From assembly GCF_047549485.1 (NCBI RefSeq), contig NZ_CP180191.1:2046001-2110000 (forward strand): a DNA stretch of 64,000 nucleotides. Direction: 5' to 3'. The position numbers and the translations under genes are program-made. The notes under the pieces were generated by a model, which did no database searches, was not told where the DNA came from, and saw only the letters and a list, made by a program, of their open reading frames with translations. Positions 55,739-63,141 of this stretch are shown one piece after another (within the stretch, counting starts at the first letter, position 1; every line of letters begins with the position of its first letter). The stretch is from Piscinibacterium candidicorallinum. Lineage in GTDB: Bacteria; Pseudomonadota; Gammaproteobacteria; Burkholderiales; Burkholderiaceae_C.

Positions 55739-56359
55739 TTAAGGCCGCTGCGCAGGCGGAGAAAACCCCAACCAGCCGCCCACACGGCGCAGAATCGCCC
55801 GCACAAAGCGAAACACCCTGGGCACCCACCAGATGCAGAACAGCACAAACAGCAGCAGAAGGCCCAGAAACACCAGCGGGTATTGCCACACCAGCCAGGC
55901 GCCGCCCACCACGGTCACGTCTTCAGCCAGCGAGGCGCCCCAGTTGGAGAAGGGCTCGGGGCTGGTGTTGATGGCCGCGCGCGTGCCCGCCTTGGCGGCG
56001 TGCGTGCCGGCCGCCAGGGTGCCGCCCACGATTGCCGCGGCCAGCGCCCAGGCGGGGTCCAGATCCGCAATCGCCGCGTAGGCCAGGATGGCGCCGGCCG
56101 GTACGCGGATGAAGGTGTGGATCGCGTCCCAGAGGCTGTCCACGCCCGGCGTCTTGTCGGCCATGAACTCCACCACCGCCATCACGCCGCTTGCGCCCAG
56201 CACGGCCGGGTGAGCCAGAAGCTGCAGGGCCGGCGGCAACTGCACCCAGCCGGCAAACTGCAGCAGCCCCGCAATGAGCAAGGCCGCGTACAGCCGAAAT
56301 CCGCTGGCCCAGCCCAGCCCCGCCGCCAGCGCAACCGCTTCCGTGATTCCGAGGTTCAT
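55739..56359 (-). CDS. DUF4126-family membrane protein
   Basis: 206 residues with about five hydrophobic segments: AVALAAGLGWASGFRLYAAL, LLIAGLLQFAGWVQLPPAL, GAILAYAAIADLDPAWALAA, and YPLVFLGLLLLFVLFCIWWV. The pattern SGFRLYAALLIAGL and FMADKTPGVDSLWDAIHTFI is typical of DUF4126. Function unknown. Located 68 bases upstream of ybbP on the same strand. Confidence 0.87.
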   Translation of the reverse strand: MNLGITEAVALAAGLGWASGFRLYAALLIAGLLQFAGWVQLPPALQLLAHPAVLGASGVMAVVEFMADKTPGVDSLWDAIHTFIRVPAGAILAYAAIADLDPAWALAAAIVGGTLAAGTHAAKAGTRAAINTSPEPFSNWGASLAEDVTVVGGAWLVWQYPLVFLGLLLLFVLFCIWWVPRVFRFVRAILRRVGGWLGFSPPAQRP

Positions 56360-56680
56360 GCGCCAAGCTTAGGCCGCGGCGCCCGTGCTGGGTTGGCACC
56401 CGGTCGTGGCAAGCGCGCGACGCCGTGCGGCGGACACGGTTGCACATTCAGATACGGGCCGCAGAGGCGCTGCATGTGGCCGCCTGCACTTTCGGGCAGC
56501 TACCGGGAACAGGGCATGAGTAATCCGAGCGCTCGCGTCACGCCGCCGTTACGCTTACGCTGCTCTTCGTCGCGCGTCAGCCACCTCGCGCAGCGCATGG
56601 TGCACCTGCACCGATGCCTGCTGCGAACATCACGGGCTCCTCGTGCCCGGCGCCGCGCTGTGTTTTTAGGGGGATAGATC
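56360..56680. other. 321-base divergent intergenic region
   Basis: It lies between DUF4126 (minus) and the first CsgG-like gene (plus). It is uniformly GC-rich apart from GTGTTTTTAGGGGG at its right end, which supplies the ribosome site of the CsgG-like gene. No repeat copy, terminator or convincing promoter was found. Confidence 0.5.
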
Positions 56681-57544
56681 ATGTCAGCACGCAATCCACG
56701 TCGATTTGCAGCACTGTCCGCGCTCCTGGGCGCGCTGCTGCTCACCGCCTGCCAGGGCACCATGCCGCAAATGGGCGCCGGCGGCACCACCGCCACCGGC
56801 TCCGCGGGCGGCGCCGATGCCCAGAACGCCAACAAGCAGCTCGAAAAGTGCGACGAGACCCTGGGCACCGTGGCGCTGGACGAAGACCAGACCGCGCCTT
56901 GGTGGTTCTCCGCTCGGGACCGCAAGCTCGGCTCCACCGTGCCGCTGCTGCGCCTGATGATCCAGCAGAGCAACTGCTTCGTGATCGTGGAGCGTGGCCG
57001 CAGCTTCAACAACCTAGAGCGCGAGCGCAACCTCGCCCGCTCCGGCGAACTGCGCAACAACAGCTCCATGCAGCAGGGCCAGATGGTCGCTGCGGACTAC
57101 ATCATCAAGCCCGAGATCGTGTTCTCTGAAAAGGGCACCGGCGGCATGCGCGGCGGCATCGGAACAGGCGCGCTGGGCGCCATCACGGCCATCGCCGGCA
57201 GCATCCGCGCCAACGAGGCCACCACGGTGCTGCTGATGATCGACACCCGCTCCAGCGTGCAGTTGATCGCCGCGCAGGGCAGCGCCAAGAACTATGACTT
57301 CGCCGGCATGGGCTTCCTCGGCGGCGGCGCAGGTATCGCCGGCCTGGGTGGCTACAGCAACACGCCCGAAGGCAAGGTGATCACCGCCGCCTTCATGGAC
57401 AGCTACAACCAGGTGGTCAAGGCCGCACGCAACTACCGCGCGCAGACAGTCAAGGGTGGCCTGGGCACCGGTGGCCGCCTGGGTGTTCAGGGTGGCAGCA
57501 CGCCGGCCGGTCAGGCCGTGGGCAATCCGCCCCAGAAGAAGTAA
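56681..57544 (+). CDS. CsgG-like lipoprotein 1
   Basis: 287 residues with a lipoprotein signal (lipobox LLTAC). The mature part follows the CsgG/HfaB plan: VPLLRLMIQQSNCFVIVERG, YIIKPEIVFSEKGTGGMRGG, TTVLLMIDTRSSVQLIAAQG, and the C-terminal NTPEGKVITAAFMDSYNQVV. CsgG forms an outer-membrane secretion channel for curli; this protein lacks curli partners nearby. Cysteines in KCDETLG and SNCFVI could pair. A terminator and a repeat separate it from a paralogue. Confidence 0.82.
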   Translation: MSARNPRRFAALSALLGALLLTACQGTMPQMGAGGTTATGSAGGADAQNANKQLEKCDETLGTVALDEDQTAPWWFSARDRKLGSTVPLLRLMIQQSNCFVIVERGRSFNNLERERNLARSGELRNNSSMQQGQMVAADYIIKPEIVFSEKGTGGMRGGIGTGALGAITAIAGSIRANEATTVLLMIDTRSSVQLIAAQGSAKNYDFAGMGFLGGGAGIAGLGGYSNTPEGKVITAAFMDSYNQVVKAARNYRAQTVKGGLGTGGRLGVQGGSTPAGQAVGNPPQKK

Positions 57545-57570
57545 GCACCCTGTATGCAGTAGCGAGGTCA

Positions 57571-57598
57571 ACGGCCGGATCTTCCGGCCGTTTTCTTT
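57571..57598 (+). terminator. Intrinsic terminator after CsgG-like gene 1
   Basis: A perfect 8-bp stem ACGGCCGG/CCGGCCGT with a 5-base loop is followed by TTTTCTTT, 26 bases after the stop. Confidence 0.9.
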
Positions 57599-57612
57599 GC
57601 AGACCTGAAATG

Positions 57613-57681
57613 CCAGACCCAGCATTCATGCGGCTTTCCAGACCAAAATGGCTGAAGAACCGCATGGGACAAGCGGGAACC
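57613..57681 (+). repeat. Structured dispersed repeat, copy E
   Basis: Lies between the terminator and the second CsgG-like gene. Hairpin 1 is TCCAG...CTGAA and has one mismatched pair relative to A-D. Hairpin 2 (CCGC, ATGGGACAA, GCGG) is intact. The left flank is more diverged than in the other copies. Confidence 0.7.
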
Positions 57682-57758
57682 CGTCTGGGCGACCCCGCAC
57701 TTCGCGCGACAGCCCAGCCAGCAACGTGCCGGCATCGCGCCACCTCCGGAGGAAAACC

Positions 57759-58649
57759 ATGCACCACCGCCAACCATTCGCCCCGTTCAAGCGCAGCGCC
57801 CTGCCCCTGGCGCTGATCGCCGCGCTCACCCTGCTCGCCGGCTGCGACCGCGCCAAGGAAGCCGCTCACAGCGCGCAGGAGAAAGCCAGCGCCGCGCTGG
57901 ACGCCGCACGCAATGTGGAAACCGGCAAGGGCGGCAGCGTGGTCACGGGCAGCGCCGGGCCGGACGGCGCCAAGGGCGAGGCCAAGAGCCTGGTCAAGTG
58001 TGACGCGCCCATCGCCGTGGTGGCCGTGAGCGAGAACCCGCGCGGCTACGCCTACGCCACCAGCGGCCGCTACCCCAACCTGCCGGAGAGCCCCGTGCCA
58101 CTGATCCGCCTGATGCTGCAGCAAAGCGGCTGCTTTCGCGTGGTGGACCGCTTCATCGGCCTGAATGCCACCAAGCAGGAGATCGAGCTGCAGAACGAGG
58201 GTCTCACGCGCAAGAACAGCACCGTGAACCCCAAGGGCAAGGTCTACGAAAGCCAGTTCACCATCATCCCCAACCTGGTGTTCAGCGAGAAGAACGCCGG
58301 CGCGGCCATTGGCGGCGTGGTCAGCCAGATTCCGGGCGTGGGCCAGTACGCGGGCGCGCTGTCCGGCGTGAAGTTCGCCGAGGCGCAGATCACCCTGTTC
58401 GTGACCGACAACGAAACCACCGAGCAGGTGATCGCCGCCGAAGGCGCCGCGCGCGCCACCGACATGGGCGTGGGCGGTCTGATCTTCGGCCGCCTCGGCG
58501 GCGCCGGCGGCCTGGGCTGGGGCAACACCAACGAAGGCAAGGTCGTGGCCGCCGCCATGCTGGACGCCGTCAACAAGGTGGCCACTCAGGCGCAGAAGAT
58601 CGTCGCGAAGGAGCAGCCGCCGGCGAGTGTGCAGGTGAAGAAGGGCTGA
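57759..58649 (+). CDS. CsgG-like lipoprotein 2
   Basis: 296 residues with lipobox LLAGC (after FKRSALPLALIAALTLLAG). A helical Ala-rich segment follows, then the CsgG-like core: VPLIRLMLQQSGCFRVVDRF, FTIIPNLVFSEKNAGAAIGG, AQITLFVTDNETTEQVIAAE, NTNEGKVVAAAMLDAVNKVA. GGAGG stands 5-8 bases before ATG 57759. It is clearly related to the preceding gene by shared motifs, including KCD and QQSxCF. Curli partners are absent. Its role is unknown. Confidence 0.82.
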   Translation: MHHRQPFAPFKRSALPLALIAALTLLAGCDRAKEAAHSAQEKASAALDAARNVETGKGGSVVTGSAGPDGAKGEAKSLVKCDAPIAVVAVSENPRGYAYATSGRYPNLPESPVPLIRLMLQQSGCFRVVDRFIGLNATKQEIELQNEGLTRKNSTVNPKGKVYESQFTIIPNLVFSEKNAGAAIGGVVSQIPGVGQYAGALSGVKFAEAQITLFVTDNETTEQVIAAEGAARATDMGVGGLIFGRLGGAGGLGWGNTNEGKVVAAAMLDAVNKVATQAQKIVAKEQPPASVQVKKG

Positions 58650-58660
58650 GGAGCCAGGCG

Positions 58661-58978
58661 TTGATCCTTTACGTGGACGTTGACGACACCCTGATCCGCT
58701 CCGTCGGCGCCAAACGGATTCCGATGCCGGGCGTGGTATCGGAACTCAGGCGCCTTCACGCGCAAGGCGCGGAGCTTTATCTGTGGAGCTCCGGCGGGGC
58801 TGAGTACGCGCGGCAGTCGGCAATTGAGCTGGGGATTGAAGGGCTATTTGTCGCGTTCCTGCCCAAACCTACGGCCTACATCGACGATCAGCCGGTGAGC
58901 GAATGGCGGCAGTGCGTGCATGTGTATCCATCACAGGCGCAGCAGCTCGCTGCCCCTAATTCACCGGATGCCTCGTAG
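58661..58978 (+). CDS. Small HAD-like phosphatase-fold protein, TTG start
   Basis: 105 residues. Motif I is YVDVDDTLIRS; motif II is in LYLWSSGGAEYAR; a Lys follows in FLPKPTAYIDDQP, where the DD is motif IV. This is a minimal HAD fold without a cap domain. TTG at 58661 directly follows a GAGGAG site, and only 11 bases separate it from the CsgG-like stop. Substrate unknown. Confidence 0.8.
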   Translation: MILYVDVDDTLIRSVGAKRIPMPGVVSELRRLHAQGAELYLWSSGGAEYARQSAIELGIEGLFVAFLPKPTAYIDDQPVSEWRQCVHVYPSQAQQLAAPNSPDAS

Positions 58979-58982
58979 TTCG

Positions 58983-59657
58983 ATGCCTACCGGTATCCCT
59001 CCGTACAACTACGACCTACGCGGTTGGGCGTTCGATGTTTTCGTCGACTTCATCTTCAACCGACCGCCAGTCCCACCAGCGCCACGCAATGGCGTGGAGC
59101 CTTGGTACTACGGCTTGTCCCTCATGTTCGATGAGCGGGAGCTGATCGGTCAGTACATCCGACTGTTCTCAAACCCGAAGTTCCTGATAGATCGCTTTTC
59201 AGACGACCAGCTTGAGAGCGGTTTCTGGGCAATTCACGGTGGCGCGTTCAATGCGGCGGCGTCCCACCTGACCTTCGAGCAGGGCATTCCGTTCGAGGTC
59301 CGCGAGAGCTTCGTGCGCTCGATGTACCACCTCTACGCAGACCTGTTCGCAGACCATCCGCTCGATAGCGCTCCCTACATGTGGTGGGACTCGTTCGCGT
59401 ATGACTGGCACGCGGGTGGACGAGTCCGCGAACGCGGCGGCGAGGATTTACTGATGCAAGAAGTGATGTGGGAGACGCTGCAGCGCATCCTTGCGCTACC
59501 CCAGGAGCATTGCCAGATGGCGGCGCTGCACGGCCTCAACCATTTGCATCACCCGGATACAACATCGCTGATCAATGTATTCCTTGAACGCAACCCCCAC
59601 GCAAGCGACGAACTGAAGGAATACGCCGTCCTGGCAGCTAAGTTCCAGCACATGTAG
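58983..59657 (+). CDS. Hypothetical protein, lower-GC
   Basis: 224 residues, no signal or membrane segment. Aromatic-rich start (MPTGIPPYNYDLRGWAFDVF), then PWYYGLSLMFDERELIGQYI, WWDSFAYDWHAG, and a C-terminal HEAT-like helical stretch (MAALHGLNHLHHPDTTSLIN). Codon use looks more AT-rich than neighbours. ATG 58983 gives no overlap with the HAD gene; ATG 58968 would overlap it by 11 bases. No family recognised. A bidirectional terminator follows, closing the unit that begins with CsgG-like gene 2 or the HAD gene. Confidence 0.72.
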   Translation: MPTGIPPYNYDLRGWAFDVFVDFIFNRPPVPPAPRNGVEPWYYGLSLMFDERELIGQYIRLFSNPKFLIDRFSDDQLESGFWAIHGGAFNAAASHLTFEQGIPFEVRESFVRSMYHLYADLFADHPLDSAPYMWWDSFAYDWHAGGRVRERGGEDLLMQEVMWETLQRILALPQEHCQMAALHGLNHLHHPDTTSLINVFLERNPHASDELKEYAVLAAKFQHM

Positions 59658-59673
59658 TGTGCGCAACCAAAGA

Positions 59674-59708
59674 AAAACGGCGCCGCTTTCCCAAGCAGGC
59701 GCCGTTTT
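59674..59708. terminator. Bidirectional intrinsic terminator
   Basis: An 11-bp perfect inverted repeat, AAAACGGCGCC / GGCGCCGTTTT, with a 13-base loop, lies between the convergent hypothetical gene and the BMP gene. T-runs occur on both strands. Confidence 0.9.
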
Positions 59709-59750
59709 CATTTCAACCGCCAGCCATCCCTCAGCCGGCGGCAAGCCAGA

Positions 59751-60848
59751 TCACTTCGGCAGGTTGCCCACCACGCCTTCGACGAGGTAGTTCATCTTGC
59801 CCATGGAGGCGTCGTCCATGGCGCCCTTTTCCCACACGACCTTGCCGGTGTTGTCCTTGACCGGGCCGGTGAAGGGGTGGAACTTGCCGGCGACGATGTC
59901 AGCCTGGCGGGCTTCGATGGCCTTGCGCACGTCCGCGGGCACATTCGCGTTCCAGCCGTCGAGCTTGATCATGCCGGCCTTGATGCCGCCCCAGGTCTGG
60001 CTGGTCTTCCAGGTGCCAGCGAGCACTTCGCGGGCGGCCTGGGTGTAGTAGTCGCCCCAGTGGTGGGTGACGGCGACGATCTGGGCCTTGGGGCCGAACT
60101 TGCTCATGTCGCTGTGGTAGGCCACGGCGCGGATGCCGCGCTCTTCGGCCACGGCCACCACCGCGGTGGAGTCGGTGTGGTGGGTCAGCACGTCGGCCTT
60201 CTGGTTGACCAGGGTGGTGGCGGCGTCACGCTCCTTGGGCGGATCGAACCAGCTGGCCGTCCAGACCACGCGCACTTCGGCCTTGGGGTTGACCTCGCGC
60301 GCGCCGCGGGTAAAGGCGTTGATGCCCTGCAGCACTTCCGGGATGGGGAAGGCGGCCACGTAGCCGATCACGTTGCTCTTGGTGGTACGGCCAGCGGCCA
60401 TGCCGGCGAGGTAGCGCCCTTCATAGAAGCGGGCGTTGACGGTGGCCACGTTGGGCGCCGTCTTGAAGCCGGTGGCGTGCACGAAGCGCACGTTGGGGAA
60501 CTGCTGGGCCACGCGGATGGTGGGGTCCATGAAGCCGAAGCTGGTCGTGAAGATCAACCCGGCGCCGGAAGACGCCATCTCGCGGATCACGCGCTCGGCG
60601 TCCGCCCCTTCAGTCACCTTCTCCACGAAGCGGGTGGTGACCTGCCCCTTGAGCGCCTGCTCCATCTGCAGGCGGCCGCGGTTGTGCTGGCTGGTCCAGC
60701 CGGCGTCGCTCACCGGGCTCACGTACACGAAGCCGACGGTCATGGGCGGTTTGGCACCGGCGGCCGGGGCTGCGGCAGGCGCTTGCGCGGCCACGGAGAA
60801 ACTGGCGGCACCGAGCGCGGCGGCCAGCAGGCGGATCGTTTTGTTCAT
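59751..60848 (-). CDS. BMP-family ABC transporter substrate-binding protein (nucleoside type)
   Basis: 365 residues with a signal peptide (IRLLAAALGAASFSVAAQA). The mature protein is of the BmpA/PnrA class: MTVGFVYVSPVSDAGWTSQH, IFTTSFGFMDPTIRVAQQFP, VIGYVAAFPIPEVLQGINAF, VWTASWFDPPKERDAATTLV and DVLTHHTDSTAVV. These bind purine nucleosides or related ligands in the periplasm. It is the last gene of the importer operon after two permeases. The ligand is inferred from the family. Confidence 0.93.
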   Translation of the reverse strand: MNKTIRLLAAALGAASFSVAAQAPAAAPAAGAKPPMTVGFVYVSPVSDAGWTSQHNRGRLQMEQALKGQVTTRFVEKVTEGADAERVIREMASSGAGLIFTTSFGFMDPTIRVAQQFPNVRFVHATGFKTAPNVATVNARFYEGRYLAGMAAGRTTKSNVIGYVAAFPIPEVLQGINAFTRGAREVNPKAEVRVVWTASWFDPPKERDAATTLVNQKADVLTHHTDSTAVVAVAEERGIRAVAYHSDMSKFGPKAQIVAVTHHWGDYYTQAAREVLAGTWKTSQTWGGIKAGMIKLDGWNANVPADVRKAIEARQADIVAGKFHPFTGPVKDNTGKVVWEKGAMDDASMGKMNYLVEGVVGNLPK

Positions 60849-60998
60849 TCAGCGGGCTCCAGAAAAACGATGGCCGCGGCGGGATGTGCTGGATCCTGCG
60901 CGGCCTGTAATGGAACTGAAATTTTATGCAGCGCAACACGCGCCGCCGGGCCGCATGGTGAAAGCCCTAGGCGCGGTTAACCCTATGAGCCGGGTCGA

Positions 60999-61928
60999 TC
61001 AGGCGTTTGGCGTGAAGGGTTTGCCCAGACTGGCCGGCATGTTCAGGCGGATCCACTGCGGGTTGCGGGAGATCAGCACCAGCACCAGGATGCAGGCCAG
61101 ATACGGCAGCATGGACAGGAACTGCGCCGGCACCTGCACGCCCAGACCCTGCAAGTGAAACTGCAGCATGGTCACCGCGCCGAACAGATAGGCGCCAACC
61201 ACCACGCGGCCCGGCCGCCAGGTGGCAAAGGCGGTGAGCGCCAACGCGATCCAGCCGCGCCCGGCCACCATGCCCTCGACCCACATCGGTGTGTAGACCG
61301 TGGAGAGATACGCGCCCGCCATGCCGCAGAAGGCGCCGCCCACCGCCACGGCCGCGAGGCGGATGGCGCGTACCTTGTAGCCCAGGGCGTGAGCGGATTC
61401 CGGGCTCTCGCCGATCGCACGCAGCGTGAGGCCGGAGCGGGTGCGGAACAGCCACCAGGCGGCCAGTGCGGTCATTGCCATGGCCAGATACACGCCCCAG
61501 TGGTGGCTGAAGAAGGCCTTGCCCACAACCGGCAGGTCTTCCAGCCCCGGCACACCCTTGGCGGGTGCGGCAAGGTTCTGGCCCACAAAGCCCTCGCCTA
61601 CGAAGGCACTCAGGCCCACGCCCAGCAGCGCAAAGGCCAGGCCGGTGGCGTATTGGTTGGTATTGAGATAAATGGCCAGGAGGCCAAAGAGCGCGGCCAT
61701 GGCGGCGCCGGTGAGTGCCCCAGCACCGAAGGCCAGCGCCGTGCCCGCACCGCTGCCGCCAAAGTGCAGCGCGCAGGCAAAGCCGGCCACGGCGGCGACG
61801 AGCATGATGCCCTCCGCCCCCAGGTTCACCACACCGGCCCGCTCATTGATGAGCAGGCCGATGGCGGCCAGCAGCAGGGGCGTGCCGGCGTTGAGCGAGA
61901 CAGCGATGAGCGCCGCGAGCGTATCCAT
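60999..61928 (-). CDS. ABC transporter permease, nucleoside/BMP-type (subunit 2)
   Basis: 309 residues with about eight helices (LAALIAVSLNAGTPLLLAAI, GIMLVAAVAGFACALHFGG, AMAALFGLLAIYLNTNQYAT, AMAMTALAAWWLFRTRSGLT, VVVGAYLFGAVTMLQFHLQG). The cytoplasmic loop with SGLTLRAIGESPESAHALGY is the typical ATPase-contact segment. It pairs with the other permease. The 150 bases before the BMP gene (60849-60998) contain no terminator I can see. Confidence 0.92.
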   Translation of the reverse strand: MDTLAALIAVSLNAGTPLLLAAIGLLINERAGVVNLGAEGIMLVAAVAGFACALHFGGSGAGTALAFGAGALTGAAMAALFGLLAIYLNTNQYATGLAFALLGVGLSAFVGEGFVGQNLAAPAKGVPGLEDLPVVGKAFFSHHWGVYLAMAMTALAAWWLFRTRSGLTLRAIGESPESAHALGYKVRAIRLAAVAVGGAFCGMAGAYLSTVYTPMWVEGMVAGRGWIALALTAFATWRPGRVVVGAYLFGAVTMLQFHLQGLGVQVPAQFLSMLPYLACILVLVLISRNPQWIRLNMPASLGKPFTPNA

Positions 61929-62046
61929 CAGCGCACCTGCCGCTCAGATGGTGAAATCAATTTCGGCCAATTTTCTGAAAACATGCAATCGCCAGAAGAT
62001 TGGCTGCAAACATGCGGAAAGTCGCTTTTGATCGATTGAAAATAAA
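61929..62046. repeat. AT-rich island inside the importer operon
   Basis: 118 bases of AT-rich sequence between two permease genes that usually lie much closer. TCGGCCAA occurs at 61963-61970; a TTTTTGGCCAATC phrase at about 62050 overlaps the 3' end of the upstream permease gene. Two similar ATTT(C/T)GGCCAAT phrases flank it in direct orientation. It could affect expression of the downstream subunits. Confidence 0.5.
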
Positions 62047-63141
62047 TCATTTTTGGCCAATCAAGGCGCGCGCTGAGGACCCACCGATCCCGATCCAGCG
62101 CAGCCGGCTGTGGATGAGCGTGTCGCAAGCCAGCAGGCAGATCAGCAGCAGGCCCTGGAAGATGCCGGTCAGTGCAGCGGGCAGACCCAGGCGGCTCTGC
62201 GCCAGCTCGCCGCCGATGTAGAACATGCTCATCAGCAGCGCCGCCAGCACCACGCCCACCGGATGCAGCCGGCCCACAAAGGCCACGATGATGGCCGCAA
62301 AGCCGTAGCCCACCGACACATGCGGCGTGAGCTGCTTGAGCGGCCCGGTGGCCTCCACCACGCCGGCCAGCCCGGCAAAGCCGCCGCTGACCAGCAGCGC
62401 CGTCCAGAGCGCAGCGCGTGACGAAAACCCGGCATAGCGCGCCGCCAGCGGCGCCAGCCCGCCCACCTGCATCTGGAAGCCGGCATAACTGCGCTGCATG
62501 AACAGCCACACCACCGGCACCAGCAGCAGCGCCAGCGCAAAACCCAGGTGCAGGCGCGAGCCCTCCAGCAGCAGCGGCAGGCTCGCCGCGGGTTCGAACA
62601 TCTTGGTCTGCGGGAAGTTGAAGGCCATGGGGTCTTTCCAGGGCCCGAACACCAGGTAATTGAGCAACTGCTGCGCCACGTACACGAGCATCAGGCTTAC
62701 CAGGATCTCGTTGGCGTTGAAGCGGTCCCGCAGCAGCGCCGTGATGGCCGCCCAGGCCATGCCGCCCGCAATGCCCGCCAGCAGCACCAGTGCCAGCCAG
62801 CCCTGCCCGGCCTGTGGCCCGAGCTGAATCGCCAGCCAGCCGCCGCCCATGGCCCCTGCAAGAAACTGCCCTTCTGCGCCGATGTTCCAGACATTCGCCC
62901 GGAAGCACAGCGCCAGGCCGAGTGCGCACAGGATCAGCGGCGTAGCCTTCACGGCCAGCTCCGTGAGCGCGTAGCGGCTCTTGATCGGCTCCCAGAAGAA
63001 GGTGGCCAGACTCTGCAGCGGGTCCTTGCCCAAGGCGGAGAACAGCAGCGCGCCAATGAGGGCCGTGAGCAGCACGGCGACCACGGGCGAGGCCCAGGCC
63101 CAGCCGCGCGAGGGCACGGCACGGGGTTCAAGCCGCAGCAT
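62047..63141 (-). CDS. ABC transporter permease, nucleoside/BMP-type (subunit 1)
   Basis: 364 residues with at least eight helices (WASPVVAVLLTALIGALLFS, ATPLILCALGLALCFRANVW, LALVLLAGIAGGMAWAAITA, FALALLLVPVVWLFMQRSYA, FAAIIVAFVGRLHPVGVVLA). FRANVWNIGAEGQFLAGA is the family signature. Its ATG overlaps the ATPase stop by 14 bases. The last codons (ending LIGQK) run into the AT-rich island. Confidence 0.92.
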   Translation of the reverse strand: MLRLEPRAVPSRGWAWASPVVAVLLTALIGALLFSALGKDPLQSLATFFWEPIKSRYALTELAVKATPLILCALGLALCFRANVWNIGAEGQFLAGAMGGGWLAIQLGPQAGQGWLALVLLAGIAGGMAWAAITALLRDRFNANEILVSLMLVYVAQQLLNYLVFGPWKDPMAFNFPQTKMFEPAASLPLLLEGSRLHLGFALALLLVPVVWLFMQRSYAGFQMQVGGLAPLAARYAGFSSRAALWTALLVSGGFAGLAGVVEATGPLKQLTPHVSVGYGFAAIIVAFVGRLHPVGVVLAALLMSMFYIGGELAQSRLGLPAALTGIFQGLLLICLLACDTLIHSRLRWIGIGGSSARALIGQK

